From Spirochaetales bacterium (GTDB taxonomy: Bacteria > Spirochaetota > JAAYUW01): a DNA stretch of 53,145 bases. The stretch covers positions 1-53,145 of the forward strand of contig JAAZOT010000016.1 of the NCBI GenBank assembly GCA_012797605.1, in the 5' to 3' direction. Within the stretch, counting starts at the first letter, position 1, and the number at the start of each line of letters is the position of its first letter. Positions 32,191 to 39,860 of the stretch are shown here, piece after piece. Under the pieces are notes generated by a model. That model saw only the letters and a program-made list of their open reading frames with translations, was not told where the DNA came from and ran no database searches. The translations under genes and the position numbers were made by a program.

Positions 32191-33396
32191 TTAAATCAGC
32201 CTTTCTTCTATATCTGAAAGAATATATAAAAAGTTTTGATAAGCAAAAGAAGATGATGGAAAATTTGAAATACTTTTATAATCGATATTTTCTTCAAAAA
32301 ATTGATCAGACATATAATGAAAATAATCTATAGTTGACAGTTTCCTAAGAATATCAAGATAAACTTGTTCATTCATTTCCTTTGCTTGTGATATAAGGGA
32401 ATAAAGAGCTATCTGAGAATTTTTTTGTAAATCATTTCCAATGAAAGGTTCTAGATTCTTTGATAGATTAGCCATTGAAATATATTCTTTTGTTGAATAA
32501 ATTTCCAAATTTTGATCTTGTTCTTTTTCTATTTCCTTAGGTAATAAAAATTTGATCTTTCCTTTACCATTTTTTAATATTAAAGATGGAAAATCATATA
32601 AAAATTCAAATATTCCAGTATCTTCTTTAATATAATAACCAAAAGTTTCAATATCGAAGATTAGATTGCAGTAAAGATTTTTTACTTTTTTATCACAAAA
32701 TTGCAAATCATTTATCCATTTGGAATATTTTTCAGCAGTTAAAGGGAATTCTTTCCAATTTTTATTAGAAAAATTAAATGATAAATCATCTGAAAGCTTT
32801 TGATGTCTTAGTAAAATAGTTTGTAGATTTTTACCATAAGCCTTGTATAAATAAACTGGGGGCTTAAAACCTATTACTTTTTCAGCAGGTTCTGTAATGA
32901 TATTTTTTATTGAAGTAAAACCTCTTAGACTATCTGCAATTTTGTTACTGTATATTAAATACGTGTTTCGAAATGTTTTTGGTATAAAATTAAAAAGGCT
33001 ATACACAAGATTGATATGTTTATTAATTTCATAGATAAACTCATTTTCATCATATAAAAATGATAAAGAGTTATAATATGGTTCGGCTACAATCTCGACA
33101 GATTTAGTTTCTACTAACTCTTTTAATAATTCTATTATATCTGGGCAATATTCAATCAATTGATCAATTAATAACCCAGAGAAAGAGATAGAAAATTTGA
33201 ATTTTCCCTCGCTTTTAATTATCAAATTTTTAAGAAGTTTTAAAGTTGGTCTATAAGACAAATCAGATATTTTTTCAATAACTGATTTTGTCATATTATA
33301 ATCAAATACAGTATTTATACTTCCAATATCAAATATAGATAATTTTCTCAATCTATATGGTTGATGTAGTCTAAAATAAATTAGAATATTTAGCAT
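32191..33396 (-). CDS. GH57 alpha-amylase-like protein, nucleophile position altered
   Basis: The 401-residue protein starts with the GH57 opening YFRLHQPYRL (H11-Q12-P13) and keeps the later region FDIETFGYY, where Asp248 aligns with the general acid of intracellular GH57 alpha-amylases. The block that in active members reads FRNTELIY, with Glu as nucleophile, here reads FRNTYLIY, placing Tyr146 at that position. It may therefore be one of the amylase-like GH57 homologues that lack hydrolase activity, or use another residue. It sits in the glucan operon, its ATG overlapping the GT4 stop by seven bases, and might bind or position glucan chains. Confidence 0.75.
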   Translation of the reverse strand: MLNILIYFRLHQPYRLRKLSIFDIGSINTVFDYNMTKSVIEKISDLSYRPTLKLLKNLIIKSEGKFKFSISFSGLLIDQLIEYCPDIIELLKELVETKSVEIVAEPYYNSLSFLYDENEFIYEINKHINLVYSLFNFIPKTFRNTYLIYSNKIADSLRGFTSIKNIITEPAEKVIGFKPPVYLYKAYGKNLQTILLRHQKLSDDLSFNFSNKNWKEFPLTAEKYSKWINDLQFCDKKVKNLYCNLIFDIETFGYYIKEDTGIFEFLYDFPSLILKNGKGKIKFLLPKEIEKEQDQNLEIYSTKEYISMANLSKNLEPFIGNDLQKNSQIALYSLISQAKEMNEQVYLDILRKLSTIDYFHYMSDQFFEENIDYKSISNFPSSSFAYQNFLYILSDIEERLI

Positions 33397-34718
33397 AATA
33401 ATTCCTTATAACATTCTTCAATCATTTTAGCAGATTTGTCCCATTGAATTTTAGTAACTTCTTCAGCAGCTAATTTACCAATGTTTTGCATCTTGCAAGG
33501 ATCAGCAAGTAAATCAAGGATAATATTTGTCATCTGATCTACATCCCAAAAATCGACTTTAAAAACATTTTCTACAATTTCAGATACACCAGATTGTTTT
33601 GATATAATAGTAGCGATTCCAAAACTCATAGCTTCTAAAGGAGCAATACCAAAAGGTTCAGAAATCGAAGGTAAAATCATAATATCTGTCGCAGAAAGTA
33701 TCGACTCAACTTCTTCACGGTTAAGAAAACCAGTAAATAAAAATCTTGTAAGTAGTTTTTCTTTAGCAGATTTTTTAATCAATTTCGTAGCCAAATCTCC
33801 AGTTCCAACCATAATAAATCTAACCATTGGAAATATTTTTATTATCCTTTTGGCGACTTCAAGAAAATATTCAGGACCTTTTTGTAAAGTTATCCTACCT
33901 AGAAACAAAATTACAGGATCTTTAAATATTCTTTTCTTTTCCTTATGCATATTTTTTAAATGAAAAGCATTATGAATAACTCTAATTTTAGCGGTATCTA
34001 TCCTATATCTATTGACAATGAGATTGGCAGTGTAATTTGAAACAGAAATTACTCTATCTGCTAAAGATAATCCAATATACTCTATTTTATGTATTCTTTC
34101 ATCTCCAACTCCTCCAGATCTATCAAACTCTGTTGCATGTATATGAGAAACAAGAGGTTTATTCTTAATTTTAGAAGCTAAAATACCAGAGGGGTAACAT
34201 AACCAATCGTGGGCATGTACCAAATCGAAATCTATTATATCTACAAGTTTTGATATTTTATTTGTATATTCTCTTACTTTTCTAAAAAGATCTTCTGAAG
34301 ATAATAAATTGGTTTTTAATTCTTCAAAAACAATTGCTTGGTTAGAATTACTTAGATTTCTTTCAATAATATCTATAAAATCTGAAAACAAATAGATTGA
34401 TTTCAATTTTGTAGAGCTTGAATATGCATCTATCCCTTCACTTATACCTAGAAATTCAAATAACTTAATATTTGAATCCTTAGCATTATGAAATATTTGC
34501 TCATAATTATTTAAATCAGTAGGATTAATAAAAATTGGTTTCAAATTATCAACATCATCTTCATTTTTTAATATAAAGTATGCGTCTATCTTTGTAGGCA
34601 GAACAAGTATTATTTCAATATTTCTTTTAAGTAAACTTTTTACCATTCCATAACAAGCCATCGCTAAGCCGCCAGAGATCATGGGAGGAAATTCCCATGT
34701 TAAAAAAAGTATTTTCAT
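33390..34718 (-). CDS. GT4/GT5-like glycosyltransferase, probable glucan synthase
   Basis: The 442-residue GT-B protein opens MKILFLTWEFPPMISGGLAMA, the nucleotide-sugar loop form seen in glycogen/starch synthase-like and GT4 enzymes. It has VHAHDWLCYP, SHIHATEFDRS, FLGRITLQKGPEYF (the R-x-x-x-x-K-G donor motif) and SEPFGIAPLEAMSFG with the E-x7-E pair. An in-frame TTG 30 bases upstream overlaps the previous gene; ATG 34718 with GAGG upstream is preferred. Context between a debranching enzyme and a phosphorylase makes glycogen or maltooligosaccharide synthesis likely; the donor (ADP- or UDP-glucose) cannot be read. No glgC or glgB is in the window. Confidence 0.82.
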   Translation of the reverse strand: MKILFLTWEFPPMISGGLAMACYGMVKSLLKRNIEIILVLPTKIDAYFILKNEDDVDNLKPIFINPTDLNNYEQIFHNAKDSNIKLFEFLGISEGIDAYSSSTKLKSIYLFSDFIDIIERNLSNSNQAIVFEELKTNLLSSEDLFRKVREYTNKISKLVDIIDFDLVHAHDWLCYPSGILASKIKNKPLVSHIHATEFDRSGGVGDERIHKIEYIGLSLADRVISVSNYTANLIVNRYRIDTAKIRVIHNAFHLKNMHKEKKRIFKDPVILFLGRITLQKGPEYFLEVAKRIIKIFPMVRFIMVGTGDLATKLIKKSAKEKLLTRFLFTGFLNREEVESILSATDIMILPSISEPFGIAPLEAMSFGIATIISKQSGVSEIVENVFKVDFWDVDQMTNIILDLLADPCKMQNIGKLAAEEVTKIQWDKSAKMIEECYKELLC

Positions 34719-34731
34719 ATTTATATAACCT

Positions 34732-36927
34732 CTATAATAATTTATCAATCATTCTTTCTATATTGTACAAAGCCGCACATGACCAAGCTTGTGCAGGGCA
34801 ACCTTTTGCCAAGTGAGGGTTTAAACCATCCCATACTTCTGCTATAGATGCTTTGTGGTTTTTAATAAAACCATTTCTTAACCTAATTATTATATTTTCT
34901 AACTCTTTTTTTAAAATCTTTTTATTTTCATATATTTTTTCTAGACACTTTGCGTAAAATAAAAGTAAAAAAGGCCAGACAGTTCCTTGATGATAAGCTA
35001 TATCTCTTGCAATTTGTGAACCAATATATTTTTTCTTAAAAGACGGATCCTTATAAGAAAGCGTTCTTAAACCATATGGAGTCAAAAGCTCTTTTTTAGC
35101 AATTTCAATGGCTAATTCAATTTTGTCTTTAGAGACAAAATCAAAAGGTAAAGATAAAGCTATTAAGAAGTTTGGTCTTGTTTCAAAAATAGGCTCTCTT
35201 TGATATATTCTATCTGCAATTAGATTGGATTGAAAATATTTTTGCATAGATTCTTTAGTTTTTTCTGCCAATTGTTTAATCTCATTTTTGGAAAGATTGT
35301 ATACTGAGTCATTTATTTTAATTTTATTACTAATTTTATCTAGGTTTAATTGATTCATGAGCTCTATGGTAATCATTAGAGAATTGTACCAAAGGCCGTT
35401 TATCTCTATTGGAGCCCCATATCGAGGTGTTATGGCCTTACCATTTAAAACAACATCCATCCATGTAAGAGCAATAGAATCATTTTTGTTTATTTCTATA
35501 AGAGATTCATCATTCAAGAAAAATTGGTTATTTTTATTGTAAATATAATTTATGATAATTTCAGAGATAAAGTTAAGTATTTTCTTTTTATTGTTTAAAG
35601 GTAAATATTGAAATATTTCATAACTTCTTATTACAAACCATAGCGAGCTATCTATATTATTATAAGCATAATTCTTCCCTTCGAATGCAACATTTGGTAG
35701 TATCCCATCTTTCATCTTGTCAGCATAGTTAACTAAGGTGTTGTATGCAAAATGATAATCTTTTACAGTATCGCAATCTGGCATAAAGGCAGTAAGACTT
35801 ATCATTGTGTCTCTTCCCCAACAGGTGAACCATGGATAACCAGCAATAATATCATTTTTTATTTTGAAATCTATCATTGCTAGTTTTAGGATTTTCCTAT
35901 ATTCACTATAAGTGTAAAGATCAACATCATCAAATTTAATTTCTGAAAAAATATTTTTAGGTTCTATATTTTGTACTTTTTTCTTTTTGTCATTAAAATT
36001 AAATAGATTTGGTTTATTTTTTAAAAAAGGATGATCGAAAGCCAATGGATATTCTTGGTAATATTTCATTGATTGTTTTATAATTTTTTTTATTTCTTGA
36101 ATTAATTCTTCTTCTTTATTAGTACCTTCATTTTCTTCATTATTTTCTAAATTTATTGAAATTTTTGAATCTGAAAAGACTAAAGCAAAAGTTTCTCCAA
36201 TTTCTATAGTTTTATAAATAGTAAAAGGATTTATTAAATCTTCAAATGAATCATAGCCTCTTTCTGCTTCTCTTGAGTAATATATATTTCTATAAATATT
36301 TCCTTGAAATAATATTTTAAAATTTGGCATTTCAGATTCATCATATATATAGGTATAGACACCTATATTATTATCTTTTCTTTGAAAAAAGATCTCATGA
36401 TCTTGGAAATTTTTATCAGACTCGAGTAAATAAGAAATATTATCAAATGAACCTGGCTTATTTATCTCATGGTAAAATCTACATGAAAATTTAGGTTTTA
36501 ACTCAATGTTTATCTTTTCAGATGAATAATTTGTATAAAACACAATATTTATATTTTTATCAGGATGCATCATTAAATATTTTGCTATTAAAATATCAGT
36601 ATTGAAAGGGTAAGAAGAGTAAAGAAAAAATGGAAAAGGTCTCATGTAAGATTTTACCAAATGTCTATAACCATATGGATAAATAGTGTTTAAATAATTA
36701 TTTGAATCAAGGTAAAAACTGCTATTATGGATAAATACTTTTTCTTCAATAGAGCTAACAAGATGATTTCTTACAAGGTTTTCATCAGAAGCAATAAGTA
36801 ATCCATCATATTTTCTTTCATTTATTAGATTTCCGAAACCTAAAGCAAATCCTCCACATCCATTTGTTAAAATCCATTCATTGTAGAAGTTTTCATATAA
36901 AGGACCATCAAAAAATTTGATATCCAT
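34732..36927 (-). CDS. Glycogen debranching enzyme (amylo-alpha-1,6-glucosidase, GDE family)
   Basis: This 731-residue protein follows the bacterial GDE plan. The N-terminal beta domain begins EWILTNGCGGFALG, a hallmark of the family. The C-terminal (alpha/alpha)6 barrel begins around residue 335 with DIIAGYPWFTCWGRDTMIS, where the Asp of GRDT is conserved, and includes GILPNVAFEGKNYAYNNIDSSLWF, HQGTVWPFLL and the closing CPAQAWSCAALY. It cleaves alpha-1,6 branch points left by phosphorylase. AAGGAG precedes the ATG. It is the first gene of the four-gene operon, and the GT4 gene follows after 13 bases. Confidence 0.9.
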   Translation of the reverse strand: MDIKFFDGPLYENFYNEWILTNGCGGFALGFGNLINERKYDGLLIASDENLVRNHLVSSIEEKVFIHNSSFYLDSNNYLNTIYPYGYRHLVKSYMRPFPFFLYSSYPFNTDILIAKYLMMHPDKNINIVFYTNYSSEKINIELKPKFSCRFYHEINKPGSFDNISYLLESDKNFQDHEIFFQRKDNNIGVYTYIYDESEMPNFKILFQGNIYRNIYYSREAERGYDSFEDLINPFTIYKTIEIGETFALVFSDSKISINLENNEENEGTNKEEELIQEIKKIIKQSMKYYQEYPLAFDHPFLKNKPNLFNFNDKKKKVQNIEPKNIFSEIKFDDVDLYTYSEYRKILKLAMIDFKIKNDIIAGYPWFTCWGRDTMISLTAFMPDCDTVKDYHFAYNTLVNYADKMKDGILPNVAFEGKNYAYNNIDSSLWFVIRSYEIFQYLPLNNKKKILNFISEIIINYIYNKNNQFFLNDESLIEINKNDSIALTWMDVVLNGKAITPRYGAPIEINGLWYNSLMITIELMNQLNLDKISNKIKINDSVYNLSKNEIKQLAEKTKESMQKYFQSNLIADRIYQREPIFETRPNFLIALSLPFDFVSKDKIELAIEIAKKELLTPYGLRTLSYKDPSFKKKYIGSQIARDIAYHQGTVWPFLLLFYAKCLEKIYENKKILKKELENIIIRLRNGFIKNHKASIAEVWDGLNPHLAKGCPAQAWSCAALYNIERMIDKLL

Positions 36928-37014
36928 CGATGCTCTCCTTATATGATTATAAAATATAAATCAATGATTTCAAAAATAAATTCAGAAAATTTGTAATTAT
37001 TTGGATAATATAAT

Positions 37015-37554
37015 TTATTCTAAATTAAAGGGTAAATTGGTGGAGTTTTCAATGGTATAATTTTTAAGTTTATCACATGTAATTTTTGGAGATTCAACAA
37101 TAACCTTTGAGCCACCAATGATATCTATCATTCCAAGTTCATTTTCAAATCTAGGTACTATATGTTCATGTATATGTTTGATAGAGGCTCCTGAATTTTC
37201 CCCGATATTAAATCCTATGTTGAAACCAGAAGGATTATATAAGATCTTTAGTCCTTTAATAAAAAACTTTGTTAAAATAAAAAGGTGAAAATTTTCATTA
37301 TCATTTAAATCTAAAAAATTTTCAACATGTCTATTAGGAAAAAGCATTATATGACCACTATTATATGGATATAAATTTACACAGGTAGATATATATTCAG
37401 ATTTACAGATTAAAAGAGAGTCTTGAGTATGGTTTAATATATCACATAAGATACAACTGTTTTTTTTATCTTTTTTATTCATAAAGTATTTCATTTTATC
37501 AAATTGATAGACATATTTAGTAAATATTGTGGAAAATTCATTTGGTTTTTTCAT
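37015..37554 (-). CDS. HIT-family nucleotide hydrolase/phosphorylase
   Basis: The 179-residue protein has CILCDIL, a Cys pair common in the Zn-containing HIT subgroup, then NLYPYNSGHIMLFPNRHVENF, NIGENSGASIKHIHEHIVPRF. The histidine triad is H-I-H-E-H, whose middle or last His forms the AMP-enzyme intermediate. Proteins of this shape act on Ap4A or adenylylated compounds; the exact substrate is unknown. Its ATG overlaps the uspA stop codon by four bases (ATGA), so they are translationally coupled. Confidence 0.85.
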   Translation of the reverse strand: MKKPNEFSTIFTKYVYQFDKMKYFMNKKDKKNSCILCDILNHTQDSLLICKSEYISTCVNLYPYNSGHIMLFPNRHVENFLDLNDNENFHLFILTKFFIKGLKILYNPSGFNIGFNIGENSGASIKHIHEHIVPRFENELGMIDIIGGSKVIVESPKITCDKLKNYTIENSTNLPFNLE

Positions 37555-38021
37555 TTTCTTTTTGAAATATCTATTTTATAAATAAGAATAGGAATATCAA
37601 TATGATGACTTATATAATCTACGACAGAACCTAAAAAGATATCCTTTAAGTTAGTTTTTCCATGACTTCCGATGATTACTAGATCATATTTATTTTCTTT
37701 TGCATAATCACAAATCTGAGAATAGGGTATCCCAATGTCTACCTCTATGTTATAGTTGATATCCTTGATTTCAAAACTTTCAATCATCTTCTTAAACTCA
37801 GTTTCTGCTGATTCTTTCATCTGTTGTTGCGATTCTTCATCAAGTTTGACTTCAGGATAATATTCTGGGAAAGTATAAACAGTGTTATAGGTAAAAAAAT
37901 TTCTTTCATCAATTACATGATAAAAAGTCAAATCGCCATTAAGTTTTCTAGCTAGGTCTACAGCATATTTGGTAATGGATTCAGCTGATTTTGAAAAATC
38001 AAGAGGAACAAGTATTTTCAT
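37551..38021 (-). CDS. Universal stress protein, UspA family
   Basis: A single-domain 156-residue Usp: MKILVPLDFSKSAESITKYA at the N-terminus, a loop DERNFFTYNTVYTF, and the nucleotide-binding GSHGKTNLKDIFLGSVVDYI (G-x2-G-x9-G-S). This motif marks the ATP-binding subgroup. Such proteins are induced by starvation and other stress; the target is unknown. It lies 30 bases after smpB and is coupled to the HIT gene, so it may share its message with a nucleotide-cleaving enzyme. Confidence 0.87.
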   Translation of the reverse strand: MKILVPLDFSKSAESITKYAVDLARKLNGDLTFYHVIDERNFFTYNTVYTFPEYYPEVKLDEESQQQMKESAETEFKKMIESFEIKDINYNIEVDIGIPYSQICDYAKENKYDLVIIGSHGKTNLKDIFLGSVVDYISHHIDIPILIYKIDISKRK

Positions 38022-38051
38022 AAATTCCTCCCTATTACTATTTTATCCTTA

Positions 38052-38513
38052 CTATCTATATTTTAACTTCCTACTCATCATTCTGTCAATATCTTTTTTC
38101 TTTATGGTTTCCCTTTTATCATATAATTTTTTCCCTTTTGCCAATCCGAGTTCAACTTTAACAAGTTGGTTTTTCAGATAAATAGATAGAGGTATCAAAG
38201 TATAACCCGCTTGATTTATTTTTCTTCCTATTTTTATTATTTCCTTTTTATGTAATAGAAGTTTCTTAGGTCTTGATACATCATGCTTTATATAACCAGA
38301 ATTTTTATATTCTTGAACTAAAAATCCATATAAATATATCTCATTGTTCTTTGTTACTTTTGCATAAGAATCTGCTATACTACAATGACCTTCTCTTATA
38401 GATTTTATTTCTGTTCCCTTTAATACAATTCCAGCTTCATATTTTTCTTCAATAAAATACTCAAAATATGCCTTTTTATTCTTTAAAATAATTTTTATTG
38501 AATCCGAGTTCAT
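38052..38513 (-). CDS. smpB: tmRNA-binding protein SmpB
   Basis: SmpB carries tmRNA into stalled ribosomes for trans-translation. The 153-residue protein has YFIEEKYEAGIVLKGTEIKSIR, NEIYLYGFLV, the RPKKLLLHKKEI segment and GKKLYDKRETIKKKD near the C-terminus (family signature KxxDKR). This is the normal length. No tmRNA gene (ssrA) is recognisable in the window. The gene heads the smpB-uspA-HIT set and diverges from the HAD gene across a 136-base AT-rich spacer in which I see no clear promoter hexamers. Confidence 0.95.
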   Translation of the reverse strand: MNSDSIKIILKNKKAYFEYFIEEKYEAGIVLKGTEIKSIREGHCSIADSYAKVTKNNEIYLYGFLVQEYKNSGYIKHDVSRPKKLLLHKKEIIKIGRKINQAGYTLIPLSIYLKNQLVKVELGLAKGKKLYDKRETIKKKDIDRMMSRKLKYR

Positions 38514-38649
38514 ATTAACCTCAAAAGATCTATTTTTCTCTTTTTAACTTTGTTTTAATAAAATAGTTTAATTTTAAATAAATTCAATAAGTTTGATAAA
38601 TATTTGAAAAATTGAAAATTTAATTTATTAAATCAATAAAGATTAAATT

Positions 38650-39495
38650 ATGAATATGAAATATAAAGGTATTATTACTTTTGATCTTGATGGTACGCTT
38701 ATATCTACTAAGTCTAGTGCAAAAAGAGCTTATATTAATGCTTTTAAGAAAACATTTAATATTTATGAGATTAATGAACCAAATTTTAAAGGAGGGGTTG
38801 ATTTAGAGATTTTGAGTAACCTTTGTAAAAGATATGGTATAGAACTTAACAGTAAAAATAAAAAAACTTTTATAGACAACTATTTGAAAATTCTTGAGAA
38901 TGAATCTGATTTTGAATCCTGGTATGTATATGAGAATGCGCATGATTTTTTAGTCTTCTTAAAAAACCTTGGATTTTTATTAGTCATAGTTTCTGGTAAT
39001 TATTATGAAACTGGAATCTTTAAATTAAAAAAAACATATCTTGATAAATATTTTGAATTTCTATCATTTAATGATAACGAAAGAACTAGAATCGAACTTA
39101 TGCAAAAAGCTATGGAATTTGCAAAAAATAACGAATTAAAAATACTTGCTCATTTTGGTGATGCTTACTCAGATATTATATCTTCAATTCATTTTAATAT
39201 AACTCCATTTTTATTTCTTCCAGAAATCGATGAGCAGTTGTTATTTGATTTAAAAAAAATGCTTGAAGTAAAGCTTTTAGTAAGTGATATTTCTATGCTT
39301 GAAAGTCAAATAAATTCATTTTACTTTATAAATTCATCAAGTATAAATGAAATGGGTTTAAAAATTGATAAGTCTTTTCTAGAATCTTCTATAAGAAATA
39401 ATAAAAACCTTTTTATTTTTAAATCTTATAAAGAAATAAAAGATAATTTTGAAAATACTTTTAATTTTAATTATATAAATTCTGGAGGGAATTGA
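38650..39495 (+). CDS. HAD-superfamily phosphatase-like protein
   Basis: The 281-residue protein has HAD motif I FDLDGTLIS (Asp12, Asp14), a helical cap in residues ~20-90, motif II LVIVSGN around residue 118 and motif IV HFGDAYSDI near residue 178. This is the pattern of small phosphatases such as phosphoglycolate phosphatase, but the substrate cannot be assigned. After the core (~residue 215) it carries ~65 unrecognised residues. The start lacks an obvious Shine-Dalgarno; ATG 38656 is equally possible. Its stop overlaps the next ATG (TGATG). Confidence 0.75.
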   Translation: MNMKYKGIITFDLDGTLISTKSSAKRAYINAFKKTFNIYEINEPNFKGGVDLEILSNLCKRYGIELNSKNKKTFIDNYLKILENESDFESWYVYENAHDFLVFLKNLGFLLVIVSGNYYETGIFKLKKTYLDKYFEFLSFNDNERTRIELMQKAMEFAKNNELKILAHFGDAYSDIISSIHFNITPFLFLPEIDEQLLFDLKKMLEVKLLVSDISMLESQINSFYFINSSSINEMGLKIDKSFLESSIRNNKNLFIFKSYKEIKDNFENTFNFNYINSGGN

Positions 39496-39827
39496 TGGAA
39501 AAATTTTTTACTTTACCTTTAAGATTAGATTTTTTATCCTCTATTATCATAATTTTCTTTTCTTTATTTGGTATAATTTTTTACAAACATAAAAAGGACA
39601 AATTATTCCTATCGGCCATAATGCTAATACAGATTGTCATATTGGGGGTTATGTTTAATATAATAAAACATTTTCCTAATATATTAACTATTAGTTCTTC
39701 TATTTCAGTCCTTTTAATTATATTATTTTTAATTTTCAAAAGTGATAAAATCTTTACATATATTTCTTTTTTATTGCATTTTACCTCAATAATACAAATA
39801 TTATATATTTTACAAATTGTAAGTTAG
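39495..39827 (+). CDS. Small membrane protein of unknown function
   Basis: This 110-residue protein has about four hydrophobic segments (around residues 13-29, 38-56, 62-81 and 87-107) joined by short basic loops (YKHKKDK, KSDK). GGAGGGA lies five bases before ATG 39495, which overlaps the HAD stop as TGATG, so translation is coupled. I recognise no family. The even spacing of helices and a short basic loop recall small proton- or sodium-translocating subunits, but no conserved membrane acid is obvious, so I assign no function. Confidence 0.65.
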   Translation: MEKFFTLPLRLDFLSSIIIIFFSLFGIIFYKHKKDKLFLSAIMLIQIVILGVMFNIIKHFPNILTISSSISVLLIILFLIFKSDKIFTYISFLLHFTSIIQILYILQIVS

Positions 39828-39860
39828 AGAATAGATTTTATTTAATTATTTATCAAAAAA

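Noticed and set aside
38514-38649. Divergent promoter between smpB and the HAD gene
   Set aside because: A promoter must exist there, but the spacer is almost pure A/T and I could not point to convincing hexamers on either strand.
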